Origin: Scatophagus argus
Lineage: Eukaryota > Chordata > Actinopteri > Scatophagidae
Direction: 5' to 3'
Assembly: GCF_020382885.2 (NCBI RefSeq)
Contig: NC_058501.1
Coordinates: 13,489,501 to 13,553,500 of the forward strand
Length of the DNA stretch: 64,000 nucleotides
This document shows, piece after piece, positions 48,135-61,400 of this stretch; within the stretch, counting starts at the first letter, position 1; the number at the start of each line of letters is the position of its first letter. Made by a program: the position numbers and the translations under genes. Below the pieces are notes generated by a model that was not told the DNA's origin, did no database searches, and saw only the letters and a list, made by a program, of their open reading frames with translations.

Positions 48135-50639
48135 CCCAACCCGTTTCACGGCTCGGTTACTCCCGTTTGGCCAAGGTGCGAACACAGCAGCTCGTCCCCG
48201 GCGGTGCCTCCATTTCACTCACGTCCCAATGTGCTTCACCTTTAACGACTCTGCCGGTGACTAATTCATGCCTCGAGTCCCAAGCCCATGAGCCGCGTTT
48301 CTGAGTCCGCCGATCCTTGCTCTCCTCGGCTCGCCGTGCGTCTTGGTGAGGAGCTCACGCTGCCGCATGCACGGAAGGTGCTGCCGCCTCAGATAAAAAC
48401 AGCCAGGCAGACTACGGAAACACACTCCGTTGGATCGGTTCCTCCAAAGCACACTGGGCAGACTCAATCTGTACGTCTAGATTTGCGCCATGAAGAGGTC
48501 GGCTATGGTTTCCATGTGCCACTTTAAGGATTGTAACAAACACACTACACTGCAGCGTAGACGCGCCTTCTTAAAGTGAAAGTTTGGAGCAGGGCTGCCA
48601 GTTGTAAGGCAAAAGAAGCCCACAAACAGCCTTCAGACTCCAGATCTGTCGGCAGAGTCCAAAACAGACGTTAAACCCACGCTTATATGATTCATGCAAA
48701 GACCCATCTGGCTAAACCACATTATCCCAGCATTGCACATTTTCATCAGATGTCATGTTATGTCATGTTACGATAAAAGAGGAGGAACAAATGCGATTGG
48801 TTTTTGCGCCATCTGGCGGGAGTGTTTTCACACCTTTTTTCCCCCCTGGAATTGCAGACGAAAGAAAATGATGGATGTGGTGTCTTTGTGACATCAACTA
48901 CAGATTCACGAGGGGTGGTTTGGAAGCCCAGTGCTTCCCTTAGTTGCTTCTGAATGTCTCTGTGCTTCTTCCATGTTCTCTTCTTTTAATAAGGGACAGC
49001 TTGGTTTGGTTGCTACCATCTTTATTTTGCTAATGGCCAACAGGTTGTCTGTCTGATAGCTGGAGTGGCAGGATAAATAAAGAGTGTGTTGCGGTTTCCT
49101 CCTCCTCACACGTTCACCTGAGCTGTCACATCACAGTCTGTGACTTTCTTCCCAGCTGTGTCCGTTCTTCATTTGCATTGTAGGGACAAAAGCTGTTTTG
49201 AAGCTCCTCTGCCCCTTTTGACCGGAAATATGTACAATAAATTTGAAAAGAGATTAAACTAGGATGTATACAGAAATTATACACGGATTGCTGTATATTT
49301 AATAGGTAATAAAGACATGATCTAATGAGTGTATTCCATTTAAATGCCTCAGCTTCAGGTTCCTGGTATTCCACATGCTGACCTCCTGTCACACTGTCAC
49401 GGTTAGTGGGACAATTTCATAGTAAAATGCTTTATTTTTTACTAAAATAGCTGCTGCCAACAATACCAGTAATAAACTTTAAAATTAAAATTAAAAAAAA
49501 TTGTAACTGATCATATTGGCCTACCAGCTACACATCCAGCAGGCTTAAAGTAATTTTATCATCCCTCTGGAGCTGTGTTTCTGACCCCTTAATGAAATCA
49601 GATGAATTGTTCGGAGGTCCACGCACTTTGATTTGCTCCCCATCAAGTCCTGAAAAATAGATTTTCAGCTTTAGTGTTTTAACTGTCTTCCTCGGCCGGT
49701 CGTTAACCTCTTTCTGCAAATTGGTGCAAAGAGAAGAAAAATAAACAATACAACTTGTACATTCTCTGATGTGTTGAGAATGTTTTTCTTCCTTTGAGAA
49801 AATTTGACTTTGACTTTGTTTTTGCTTGGTTTACAGGCGCCTTTACCCAAATGTTTATCTGTAGTTTCGAGATGGCAGTGAAAAGCAAAGCAAAACCAGT
49901 AATGTAGTGTCCCAGTGTTCATGTTATCTAATTATATAAAGTGTACAGTAGCCTACGAAATGGTGACTCATGGTGTGGTGACTTTAAGTGAGTTTAAACA
50001 AAGTACTTAAACACTTTGTGCTAAAATGGGAATAATTAAAAGGCGTGTGTTTAAATCCAACTGTGACTACAACTTCCCCATTTAGGCAACAATTTGAGCT
50101 AAAAGCTGGTTTATTCGTCCAAAGTTTCATTAGGCTACAGTGTTTATTTGCTTTGTTAACTGTCACCAGCCCCAGAGCTATTTTAATTTCACTTCACTTC
50201 TTCTTTCCAGCTGTGTCATTTGCATTGTGTGGTAATATTCATTCAATGCATCCCTTAACATGCAAGTGAACACAGTTCAGGCTAAAATAACGCGTGAAAA
50301 AGGCTTAAATAACATCATATCCTTGTAAACTAGTTCTCTTAATCACACACGGTACAACAGATATGATACAACAGAAATACATAACGATAATCCTGTAGAG
50401 TCCACGGTTCTTATGGAACATAGCTAAAGACAACCTTCACAGCGACTTTTAAAGAAACAGTTTACTCACCAAGTCAGACATACCAGTTTGAAACTGACCC
50501 CTTTCTTACTTTTTTTTAACAATTTTTCTTCCTCTATCTATTCTTAGGCAACTTAGTTAGTTTACATACATGGAGTTTCCTGCAAGACCGTACTGAGGGC
50601 TGCGCTCCATGTAGCACAACGACGACCGACTCTAACATC

Positions 50640-50648
50640 TCACGTGAC
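50640..50648 (+). promoter_or_regulatory. CLEAR-type E-box upstream of CPVL
   Basis: TCACGTGAC, a palindromic CACGTG core with the flanks of the CLEAR motif bound by TFEB/TFE3/MITF, 117 bases before the CPVL start codon. CPVL is predicted endolysosomal, which fits that regulon. Binding is inference. Confidence 0.5.
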
Positions 50649-50662
50649 CCGCACAGAGCTGA

Positions 50663-50671
50663 TCATGTGAC
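50663..50671 (+). promoter_or_regulatory. M-box-like element upstream of CPVL
   Basis: TCATGTGAC, a CATGTG core with T and A flanks as in MITF M-boxes, 23 bases after the CLEAR-like site and 94 bases before the start codon. Confidence 0.4.
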
Positions 50672-50764
50672 TCAGCAGGTTTACACTTTGCAGTCCACGG
50701 CTGAAGGACGTGTTTGTGGTTCAAGGCTGACTTTTTTCGTGTTGCCATATAAACGACGGTAAAC

Positions 50765-53700
50765 ATGAGGTGAGTTTCGATCCGTTAAAATGTATTTTTT
50801 CCCTCCGTCCGTCCGCCTGCTGAGCTTGTGGTCGTACTTGTTTGAAATCTGAGTGACTTGCAGTGACTGAGCTTCACGGATCAGACCCGTAATTTGATAT
50901 GTATTTTGTATGTATTCGGCAGGCTGTGGGGGGAAACTCTGGGTTTCCTCTTACTGTGGACCTGTCTGGACTCAGCACATTCACGGAGCTGCTCGTCGTT
51001 TTTCTGCCGAAAATCTCACCGTGTCAGCGGCCTTCATGGAGTCGACCCCGGTTCTCCTCTCTTTCTCACTCCTTACCTGGAGAGGGGCGCCATAGATGAA
51101 GGTATAGATGGAGCCCATCACAGAATCCTGCCATAATACTGCATCCAGCAAGGTTCATTGTTATAGCTTTAAAAAGGTCTTATGAGCCACCAACCAAACA
51201 TCTTTTATATCAGCCAGGAAACTGAGTCTGGTGGGGCATCTGCCAGGTGCAAACGTCAAGAGTTACGCCGGGTACCTCACTGTCAACAAAACATTCAACA
51301 GCAACCTCTTCTTTTGGTTCTTCCCTGCACTCGCGTTAAGCTGACTTCTTCTTTACAACATGTGCTTTCCAAATTACTGTCAGTGCTGCAGCTGGTTAGC
51401 ATGAGCCTGGAGCTTTGTTTGAGTTTCAACCTCACTGTGCTTTCATATGTGTTCCTTCAGTCAACCTGTGATAAGAAATTTCAGCATCCATGTTTAGTCA
51501 GCTGCAGTGCAGGAATGACAGGAAACTTTACTTTGTATTTTACAGGAGCAGTATTTGAGTATTTTCAAAGCTATTCTTTGAAACTTTTTCTTGTTGTTGA
51601 AGCTATAAATCAGTAACCAGGTTTCATATCTGCGCTTCATACTTCATTGTAGCAATGTCACATGCCACTGCTATGACTGACACTGCATGAGAGTTCAGCC
51701 CTGCAGTCGCACCAGATGTGTCCAGCCTCTGTGACGGCAGACACTTAGAGGAGTCTTTACTCATATGCATACATATTGTAATACTTCAGTGACTTTTCTG
51801 GGACACACCGCATGACCAACAACAGTGTGATGTGGTGTGTTGAAATGCAGAACCAGGAAAGAGCTGACTGTCTCCAACGTCTTTTCACTTTCACAACTTA
51901 AAAATCCTTAATTTCAGCCATAAATTTCTGAAGTTTGATAGTCCAGTGCTGATATTCTCATGTTATGTGCCAAAAGACACGTTTGACACTGACATTCTTT
52001 GATTATTTGTCACATCTCTGCGGTCTGATTTACCTGGACTTGCACCCATTTTAATCTTCATTGCTATCACTGTATATGAAGTTGAGCGGTAACCGATCTG
52101 TCCAAATAAGTGTATTTTTCACTTTTGTCAATAAACAGATGTCACCACTAGATGTTGCTAAAACCTCACCTTTCTATGTGTCCTCCTCTGGTTGACAGGC
52201 AGGCCAGGATAAAGCTCCGGTCCTGCTCTGGCTCCAAGGTGGACCCGGTGGCACATCCATGTTTGGTCTCTTTGTGGAACATGGACCATATGTGGTGTAT
52301 AAGAACTTGACTGGTAAAAAATGACTTGGTACTACAGCAGCATACATGTACTGGAATCCTTATTTAACCTAAAGCGCCACAGCCCTGTGTAGTGTGTATG
52401 TGAGAACATTGTCCCTCTTCTCTGATCTGTTCATGTTTATTTTTGTTTTGTTTTTGCAGTTGGTTTAAGGGATTATGCTTGGACAATGAGATATTCAGTT
52501 TTGTACATTGACAATCCGGTGTGTATTCCTTTTTTATCCTCAAAAAGCCACAAATCAATCAATGAGATAAGAGAGGAGTGTTTTATATGAGTGAATATTT
52601 TCTGACAAGCCGTATTTTTTTGGCTTTTTTTTCTAGGTTGGAACAGGTTTCAGCTTCACTGATGATGACAGGGGTTTTGCTCAGAATCAGGATGATGTTG
52701 GCAGAGATCTGTACAGGTAAAATACTGCCGTTCAACTCAAACATAGTATATTTGTCACTTGGGTCTTTAAGGCTGGTGTTTGATTGCCGGTAACAACTTT
52801 TCCCATTTCTTCTTTTTTAAAAGCGCTTTAACACAGTTCTTCCAGCTCTTTCCCGAGTATCAGTCAAATGAGTTCTATGCAACTGGGGAGGTATGTCTTT
52901 TTATGTTTTGCAAATTCATATTAATCACCATTAAAATATTCCTATTACAGTCCTATTTCATCTAAACCCTGTCTGTCCCCATGTAGTCTTATGCAGGAAA
53001 GTATGTTCCTGCCATTTCTTACTACATCCATAAAAACAACCCTACTGCCAAAGTGAAGATAAACTTAATTGGAATGGCTATTGGTGATGGACTCTGTGAT
53101 CCAGAACTGGTGTGTACCTGACTTAGTGTCATTTTCCAACATTCTTTAAACTATATCATCAAACAATCACATTTTCAATTAATAAAATTGGTTACTAAGT
53201 CTTGAACAGAACGTTGAACAGAAACATGGTTATTAACTCTCCTGGTCTCTGTGTTCATTGTATTTTAATTTTTCTCATTTCAGATGCTGGGTGGTTATGG
53301 TGAGTTCATGTACCAAACAGGCATGATAGATGAACTTCAGAGACAGTATGTGGACCAGCAGACAGATCTTGGGGTTAAACTCATCAACCAGCAGAAGTGG
53401 GTGGAGGCTTTTCAGGTAACAGATACTGACTGTCTTACATTTGTTTTTTAAAAAAAGTCTGTGTTATTATCATCATTTGTCTAGACTTACATGCATTTCT
53501 TATATTGTAATGAATGAATGAGTGAGTGCCATAAATGTAATCTTTTTGGCACATCTTTCTGAAACAAACAGACTTGTGAATGAAATCAATGAATGGATTT
53601 AGCTAATCATTTTGTTACCGTGTGCCTTCAGGTTTTTGATAGTTTGCTGAATGGCGACGTGGAACCGTATCCCTCCTTCTTCCAAAATGCTACAGGCTGC

Positions 53701-54530
53701 ACCAATTACTTCAACTACATGACGTGTCGGGTACTTAGCAACGCTGGCAGACCTTGAGTCTGCCCGTGAGACTTCTTAGAGAAAAAAATATGTGAACTTC
53801 ATATTCATAAATAAACTAGATATTACCAGATTTGTTTTTTGTGTACCACAGGAGCCTGAAGACCAGGAGTATTTCTCTCAGTTTGTGACTCTCCCGGCGG
53901 TTCGACTTGCCATCCATGTGGGGAACCTGACATTCCATGATGGCTCGGAGGTGGAGAAGCACCTTCTGCAGGATGTCATGAAGAGCATCAAACCATGGCT
54001 GGGGGTGCTCATGGACAACTATAGGGTGAGGGGTGTTTTATGATCCCCAGTTGTTGTATTATTTTTGGCATCAGGCAGCCTTTGTTATGCAGCCCTGACA
54101 GGAAGTCCCTCTCCTCCCCTTCTGACATTCTTTTCTTGTTTGCTCCGTTTCTGCATACATCCAGGTCTTAATCTACAGTGGTCAGCTGGATGTGATTGTA
54201 GCAGCCCCACTGACTGAGAGGTTCCTTCCTACCGTCAACTGGACTGGGGCAGCTGAGTACAAAAAAGCCCCACGCTTCCACTGGAAGGTTCAGCCCAGCG
54301 ACACAGAAGTGGCAGGTTACGTAAGACAAGTGGGAGAGTTTTTCCAGGTGAGCAGATATGAACAGTCAAAACAATGTGGAGAGGAATGGACACCTGTTTG
54401 AAATTCTGTAATCTGTCCTCTTGTCACGCAGGTCATCATCCGAGGAGGGGGACACATTCTGCCTTACGACCAACCAGCGAGGTCCTTTGACATGATCGAT
54501 AGATTCCTTTCAACACGGGGCTGGATATGA
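50765..54530 (+). CDS. CPVL: Probable serine carboxypeptidase CPVL
   Basis: Peptidase family S10 enzyme with a signal peptide, expected in the secretory or endolysosomal lumen. Exons: 50765-50769, 50923-51101, 51214-51332 (or 51334), 52199-52313, 52460-52518, 52637-52716, 52824-52890, 52987-53109, 53284-53415, 53632-53730, 53852-54025, 54165-54347, 54432-54530. They give 477 aa (human 476). The first exon codes only ATG AG. Signal [31 protein letters not shown]; substrate-binding LWLQGGPGG; nucleophile in [11 protein letters not shown] (S209); Asp in [11 protein letters not shown] (D393); His in [12 protein letters not shown] (H453), so the catalytic triad is complete. The 3-4 join is odd: the consensus-like donor GC|GTTAAG would shift frame and stop in exon 4, while a GC donor two bases earlier (CTC|GCGTTA) keeps frame and human length. 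All other joins are clean. Confidence 0.95.
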
Positions 54531-54905
54531 AATGTTTTGGTGCCAATCAAAGCTCAGCCACTTTAAAGAGAATGTTGTTGATTATTGACTCTTGATTTGA
54601 AAGAGTGATTGTCTTAGCCATCATAAGTCAGTAAATTGTTAGATTTGATTGTTAGAACATGTCTTCACAAAGGATTTTTTTTAAGCAGTTTTGGTTTAGG
54701 ACTTTGGGCTGCTCTCTGATGCCTTCAAATGAAATGAGTTCTCATAGCCTGGATCCAGACCTCTGAGTTTTTAAAAAGTGACTCAGTCAGTAAAAATGAA
54801 GTATGTTTATTTCTGTTGGGATTGTGGGAGGGGATGTGTTCTATTCAGTGACTACATTTGAACATGAAATATCAAGATGTTGAAACCAGAGCTGAACTGT
54901 CTTAA

Positions 54906-54911
54906 AATAAA
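54906..54911 (+). terminator. Candidate CPVL polyadenylation signal
   Basis: AATAAA 376 bases after the CPVL stop, followed by a T-rich stretch as expected downstream of cleavage. Confidence 0.65.
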
Positions 54912-54939
54912 ATGTTTTTTTTTTTCTAATAATCAGAGA

Positions 54940-55665
54940 AGACTGTTTTGAATTTTGCAGTCTCACAACAGTGTCTGAAGGACGTCTGCTGTCGTGTTTT
55001 ACAGATAGGGCAGCACCTGTTGAGGATTGGGGTCAATCAACTTAAGTACTGTTTGGTTAGTCAACAAAAGAAACACCAGGGGGCACTGTGCGCCAAGCAA
55101 ATTTCATTGGATATGAAGAAATAAGAAAAACTGTTTACAAAAGCCCTTTTTTCATAAACTTTATGCCATTAGGTCTCTGATTAACTTAACATAGCTTAAC
55201 TTAACTTAACTTCATATTCAATATCCTTGTAGTGTAGGGGAGTCTTTGCACATTTCAACAAAACCCAATGCTTGTTAATTTCAATCTTTTGACTTTAAAA
55301 TACATTTGACGCTCTTGACATTTTTGACAAAATGCCAGAGAAATGTTTGTGAACTGAGGTTAACTGTCATGTTATTTCATCAGGCAACTATCAAGCTGTC
55401 TAGACAGTTCAATAATTAATGAGTATTCTAAACCTTTAAAGCATCTAACTTTTTAATGAGCAGTTATGTCTCAAGGGCAAACTGAGATACTGTTGATCAT
55501 TTGGTTTGGCTTTAAATGGAGTTCTTCAAACATCTTTCCCTTGTCTCTCAGATGATTTTAACACTCTGGTTGTCTAAGTAGGAACTAACTGCATCTCTAG
55601 ATTTCAAGTACAAACAGTTGTGACATCCAATCCCATCTGTTAGTTGTGTGTGACAGAACAAGTGC
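54940..55665. other. CPVL-CREB5 tail-to-tail spacer
   Basis: About 0.7 kb of A/T-rich sequence with a short TTAACTTAAC tandem near 55197-55211 and no recognised gene. The TRIL gene, which lies between CREB5 and CPVL in human, is not here. Confidence 0.5.
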
Positions 55666-55671
55666 TTTATT
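55666..55671 (-). terminator. Candidate CREB5 polyadenylation signal
   Basis: TTTATT on the + strand reads AATAAA on the CREB5 strand. It would give a 3'UTR of about 2.8 kb. Nearer signals may also be used. Confidence 0.4.
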
Positions 55672-56950
55672 TTCATACCGTAATGTAACTGCAGTGATAC
55701 TTTAACATCTGTACAAATGCGAAACAAACAAAATGAAGAAAATGTCATTACATAGACACAAAAAAATGTACAAAGTTATGCAGGCAAAGAATGGATTCAT
55801 CAGTTCATTACATATAAACAATGTGTTTAAGCGCTGAAATGAGCCTCGACGTACGACAAAAGGCAACAAGTGCTATGCAAACATTATTTACAGACATGTA
55901 CCACACATTTACTCCCTTCAAAAAGAAAGGTGGTTCCTTTACATGTACAGGATTACAGAAATTAATGATATTATGTACAATATTTATAGTTTCAGATTTA
56001 AAATAATACAATTATAACATCATTAATGTGTGGAAATTTTCCTCGCACAAAACCACTCACACACTCACACTGCACTTTCATCTGTTCTTTTTGTCTGCCT
56101 CTGCAGGGACAAATGTCTTTATCTGAACCCGAATCCGCTGTCAGAAATGAAACTTGAGGCTCATATCCAACTCTAAAATAGCAACATCCTCCAAATGATT
56201 CCAGTTGAAAGTATTTTGAGATCATTAGCATATTTTCACATGCAAGAGGTTAATTTGGAATGGTCTAACAATCTAAAGATGGTTTAAGAAAACAACCCGA
56301 AATAAGGCAAGCTCAGTTGAAAGGGATGGTACGACAAAGCCCTTTTCAAGAGAATCGATTTCTCTGTCTCATCAGTGCACATATCAAACTGCACACACAG
56401 ACTCTAAGGTTAAGACATGACCTGAGCAGTGTGAATGCTTCAACAAAACTTGAACGCAACCAAATGTGAGGATCAAGATATTCTTCCTTCATCTGTAAAA
56501 ACAACTGGTGCTGGAGGTTTTTTTTTTTCTGGAGCAAAAAGGGTACAAACTCAATGATGCAGGGTCCTTTTAACTGAGTCTAATCCCACAGTATTAACTG
56601 GTTCCCTTTTCTATCTATAGACATGTGATGCATGCCAGGCACATTGTCTCCATACAGCCAAACACAGTTAAGTTTCTCGCTGGTGTGTGAAAAAAAAGAG
56701 GGGAGGGGTCACTGAGAATTACTCGGACCTTAATATGGCTATTCTACCCTCTGGCATGGCAGAGGACAAAGTGCATAGACAGCTCTGCAATTGCTCCACC
56801 TGTCAGTGGAATGTTTTCATCCATCCTACTGCAAAACACAGTGCATTATGGTCATCCTGCTAGTGAATCGACATTCCTGGTCATAGGAAAGAGAGAAAAA
56901 GCGGTGGTGGTCAACATGAGAAGACCTGAAGTTCCAAGGCTACAAGGGAG

Positions 56951-56988
56951 TTTTTTTTTTTTTTACAAAAAAAAAAAAAAAAAAAAAG
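56951..56988. repeat. Poly(T)-poly(A) inverted tract
   Basis: Fourteen T, then AC, then about twenty-two A. The two runs are complementary, so the tract can fold on itself. Confidence 0.85.
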
Positions 56989-57743
56989 GTAAAGCATATA
57001 TCATTATCAGTACATCCCATCGCAAATCTAAACTGAAGTGGAGGCCTGAGATAAGAGAGGAAGAGAAAGTGATAAAGAGGTTAGATGTCAAAGGGAAAAC
57101 AGTTACTTTTCTCCTTGGTCATGCAGCAAACATCCATGACAAAGCCAATAATGGTGAAAGCTTATTAATAACACACCGAGAATTAAACGGTTTGGATTGT
57201 TTGGAGAAATAAGAAAGTGTGTTTTGCTATCTACAGTAAGCCAACAAAACATTTTAAGAAAGATTCAGGCACATTGTGACATTTTGGAAAGCACAGACAT
57301 AAACTGTTCCTCTTAACAAACTGTAAAACACTTTGCCAGTTTCGGGACGCCAGTCAAAAACCCTATCGTGCTCACAGTCACTTTCTCACACACTTTTTTT
57401 GTCTTTTTCTTCCATTACACACCCGCAGAACAAAGAAGAAAAAAAATACAAACTCACATGTAATTCACATGCACACTCAAAACTATGTAGACGTCATCGA
57501 ATGTTATATTAATTTGGGATTTGAATCCAAAATGAGGATTCAGATACACAAACACACAAAAAAGAGGCCTCTGTAATTAAAGCTTCAGTTGGTCCTTGAG
57601 AGCGGAGGATTTTGTTTCAAACCCCCGAGCTGCCTCACTGGTATCACAGTGTACAGTTCTGTAGCTGTAACAGTATCGTATGTCCTCAGGACAAGAGTGG
57701 CTTGACCACGCTGATCATAATGTGGACATACAGCACAGAAGAC

Positions 57744-57791
57744 GATCAATACTGCAATGTATTGACGAGGATCAATACTGTGATGTATTGC
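57744..57791. repeat. 26-base tandem duplication
   Basis: GATCAATACTGCAATGTATTG is followed 26 bases on by GATCAATACTGTGATGTATTG, differing at two positions. A recent local duplication in the putative CREB5 3'UTR. Confidence 0.75.
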
Positions 57792-58482
57792 TTCCATTTG
57801 ATCATGTTTTCACTGTCGTGCCGTACTTTAGAACGCTCTTTAAGAATACCGCTGACAGGCAAAAGGTTAACAGTCATGTAGATTTCTAGGAAAGAAAAGT
57901 ATCGTTACACCTGTTTGCATATTCCTTGTCTTCAAGACATCGTGGTGACAGTTTGACTTGGTTTCAGAAGACCAAATAAAGGCAGCAGCGTCACACTCAC
58001 TTATTCAGACTCTGTCGCATACACTCAACACACCGTTCACATGTGGTATTCAGAGAATGATTTGACTCATTTTTCAGTCCATCAGGCATACAGAGATGTA
58101 AGGTTTACTCATATAGAGATGACGATCTAAGGCTAATGTCTCTGTCCATGACTGTTCCATGACCCCTGTGGTCCATTTTGTACCATTACACAACAGAAAA
58201 AAAGTCACTTAAATGCAACTCCCTTTTCGCTAAAAGCACAAAGAAAACAAAAGATTAAAAAAGGAGGCAACAAACCATAGAACATTTAATAGGGATGGTC
58301 TATAAAAATACATACTGTAGCTACTGTATAAAGAACAGCCTCACAGGGCCTTTGAGGTTTTTCTTGATGGAGGGGTAAGGGTGGGGGTGGGGCAGCATTT
58401 GCAGCTGGCAACCCTCAGAAAGCAGGGTGGTGGGGTTGGTGGTTGTCTGGGGCTACAGCCGGGGTCATAGTCTCTCCTGTCC

Positions 58483-61400
58483 CTAGTGGATGGGGTTAAT
58501 GTCTGTGCGGTGGTTGGCTTGCCCGTGCACACTGCTGCCCCCTACGGTTGTGGTGGAGGTGGTGATGGTGTTGTGCTGGATGACCTGCTGCTGGGAGCAC
58601 GCTGGCGCTGGACTGCCTGCCGGACTGCTCTCTGGACCTGAGGAGACAGCAGAGACATCAGTGAGGACTGATGACATGTGTGTACAGTACATGTGTGCGC
58701 GTGTGTCCAAGAGTAAACGCTATGACTTTCAAGCTCTAGACAGAGGCTTCGAAATATAATGCAATTGTAAAAGATATCATGATAAATCATATAAAAAGAA
58801 ACACAGACTGAATCTCATTATTGTAAACAAAAATGCTTTATTAGTAGATAACTTTCAAACCTATGACATGCTAAATTCACACCCCCAAGTCTCATATGTC
58901 ATCCCAAAATAGACCATAAATGGATAACACAAATAAGGAAACATGAATCACTCAACTCCATAAACACGCCTGATGACTTTTGGACACACTGAAGGTGACT
59001 TCTGTACACAAGGTCGACTCATCGATGAAAGTCTCTCCCAGCCCAGTCTGGGAGCTGGCTCCCTGTATAAAAGAACCATTCAGCCAAGGGGGGATGTGAG
59101 CCTTATTTTCCTGTGCTAAAGCCACACAAGGAGGTGCCTCATCCTAATTACATGGAAATGTCACTTGTACTCGTATCAAAGGGTGGAGCTCTGATGTCAT
59201 GTGCGGTGGAGCTGAGGCACAGTATAATAATCAGGGAGATCCTGGGACATCCATGGGAGTTTGAATGCCACTGTGCAGCCTGTGACGTCTGTCTCACGTT
59301 GAGTCTGGCTCTGTGTGCGGAGGGGCTGTCAGATGGAAAAAACAGGTCTCGTGTGGGATTCAGACTACCAACTCCCAGTCCAGGCTGGCTACCAGAGTTG
59401 TGCAACACCCTTGTGTGAACGGAAGAGTTCTGCCGCGAGCGTGGGCGCTGGATACCAGCACATAGGAGCGAAGAGTCTCGGTAATCACTGCGTGTCCATC
59501 ACAACTCAGACTGTGACCCTTTCTCCTGGCAAGACAGCTAACGAGCATTTTGACAGCAGCGTTATCTGCACTGTAGGGCTAAGTAATACAGGTGAAAGTG
59601 TGTTTTTGGTCACATTCCCAAGTGCGTGTGTGTGTGTGTTTATGTTCGAGCTACTCACTGAGGTAACCTTGGGACTCTTTCTGCATAGTGGTGATGGGAC
59701 AGTCCTTGTGTGTGAGGAGAAGCTGCTTGAGTTGGGTCACCTCGTTCTTTAGCATGGTCACTTCATTCTGAGATACAGAAAAAACGGAAACATTTTAAAA
59801 CCGTCATGCAGGGAATCCACCATTAAAGCAGGCTACAATGGGGGATTTTGCAGTACGTAAATAAATTGAATTGAATTGAAATACAGCTTTATCCTTAATC
59901 ACTTGATCACTAATGGTATCAATGTGCTGATAACAAACAGTGAACTGTCTGCTTTTCATACTGTATAGTCATCAGGGTTGTTTTATATGATGGAATGGTC
60001 TTGAGACATTCAAGGTCTAACAAAAGATGTTTTCAGTTGCATGATGGGAATTGTAAGAACCAGTGGCTGTAGAGCTCTGACATTTGTTTTTGTAAATGTT
60101 TTTTCTTTTTCTTAATGGTAGTGCAATGCTAAATCACTTCACAATTATTCACTAATAGTATATTTGTTAAATGTTAAATTGTCTAAATAATATTAGAGAT
60201 TTATTTATTTATTTTTTTGTAATGAGTCCAACGCTGACAACATCCAGCTGATCTTGTCTGTGCTGAACTTAAAGCAAATCAACTTACTGTCATCATCTCT
60301 GGTGCAAAATGAAAATAAAATCCTTAATAAGGAACAGATGCAAAAACACACACTGAGAGTGGCAGTGGTGCTGTGCATATATTTAGAGGTTCAGAGTGTT
60401 ATTTCAGGTTTAAAACACCTGAAGTTCATTGTGTACCTGCAACTGCATGTTGGTCTGAGTGAGTTCTTCTGCTTTCTTCTCTAATGACATCACCCACACT
60501 TTTCTCTTCTGTCTGCATCTTGTTGCCGCTGCTCTGTTCCGCTCCAGAAACTTCCGCCGGCGTTCATCCGGATCCTCGTCCACTACTCGCCTGCGCCGCC
60601 CACCGCTGGGAGGCGGAGACTGCAGAGTCTGTGTTGGCTGCATCTGCTGGGTTGCAGGTGACATCTAAAACACAGCGCAAGGGAGGGGTGTATCAGCTGA
60701 CGAGTGTCTGCCACCATCCGACCAGACATGTAAGGATTTTGACACACCTGGAAAACAGCCAGCCACCTGTCTGCCGTCACCACTCCACTACCCCCTAAGC
60801 CTCAAAACAAACATCTATAGATTACCTCCTGCAGCTACACCATGTCTGGCAACTTCCCCAAAAACAACATCTGGTCATGCCACATGCCCTGTGAGCTGAG
60901 TGACTGAGCTGATTCACCAACCTGCCCACCTTGTTAAAGAGGTGTCAGGAGGCAGTTTTCCACTGCCCACTTCCACTCAGACTAACACCACCAGACACAG
61001 TCAAAAGACTTGTTTCTAAAAGCGTATGTGCACTGACGGATCTTGACATAAACTTGGCATGGTCAAGTGTTTTCAGTCTTCAGATCATTTTATGAGAACC
61101 ATGGAAAATACAACCTGCTTTAATGGCTGCTGTGGCTACAGAGAGTGTTGTTTTAATGCTTTAATAATACATTTAGAACATACAGTGAATTACATTGCTT
61201 GATGTCCAACTGTCCATTTAAATTGCTGGCATTGCAGGTGTCAGACAATGCGAGGACAAAGTGTCTCACATCATGTTATTTTTAATGCTGTGAGCAACAT
61301 GTTTAAGCTTGCAATTAAAATTAAACCAAATATATTCACAGCTAAGATGTTCCAGGACTGTTAGCCAAGGTTGTCTGTTCAATGTCAGGACCAGGATTTT

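Larger units (their letters stand above)
48135..50764. other. CHN2-CPVL head-to-head intergenic region
   Basis: About 2.6 kb between the CHN2 beta-2 start codon and the CPVL start codon. The CHN2 side (48150-48480) is visibly CpG-rich and should hold its 5'UTR and promoter. The middle is A/T-rich with no recognised exon. The CPVL side carries E-box elements listed separately. Confidence 0.5.
55672..58482 (-). other. Putative CREB5 3' untranslated region
   Basis: Sequence between the CREB5 stop and a candidate polyadenylation signal. It contains the poly(T)/poly(A) tract at 56951-56988 and a 26-base tandem duplication at 57744-57791. No coding frame with a known signature was seen on either strand. 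Confidence 0.4.

Noticed and set aside
51182-51616. 144-aa open frame overlapping CPVL exon 3
   Set aside because: It reads exon 3 in the wrong frame; the CPVL frame there gives [20 protein letters not shown].
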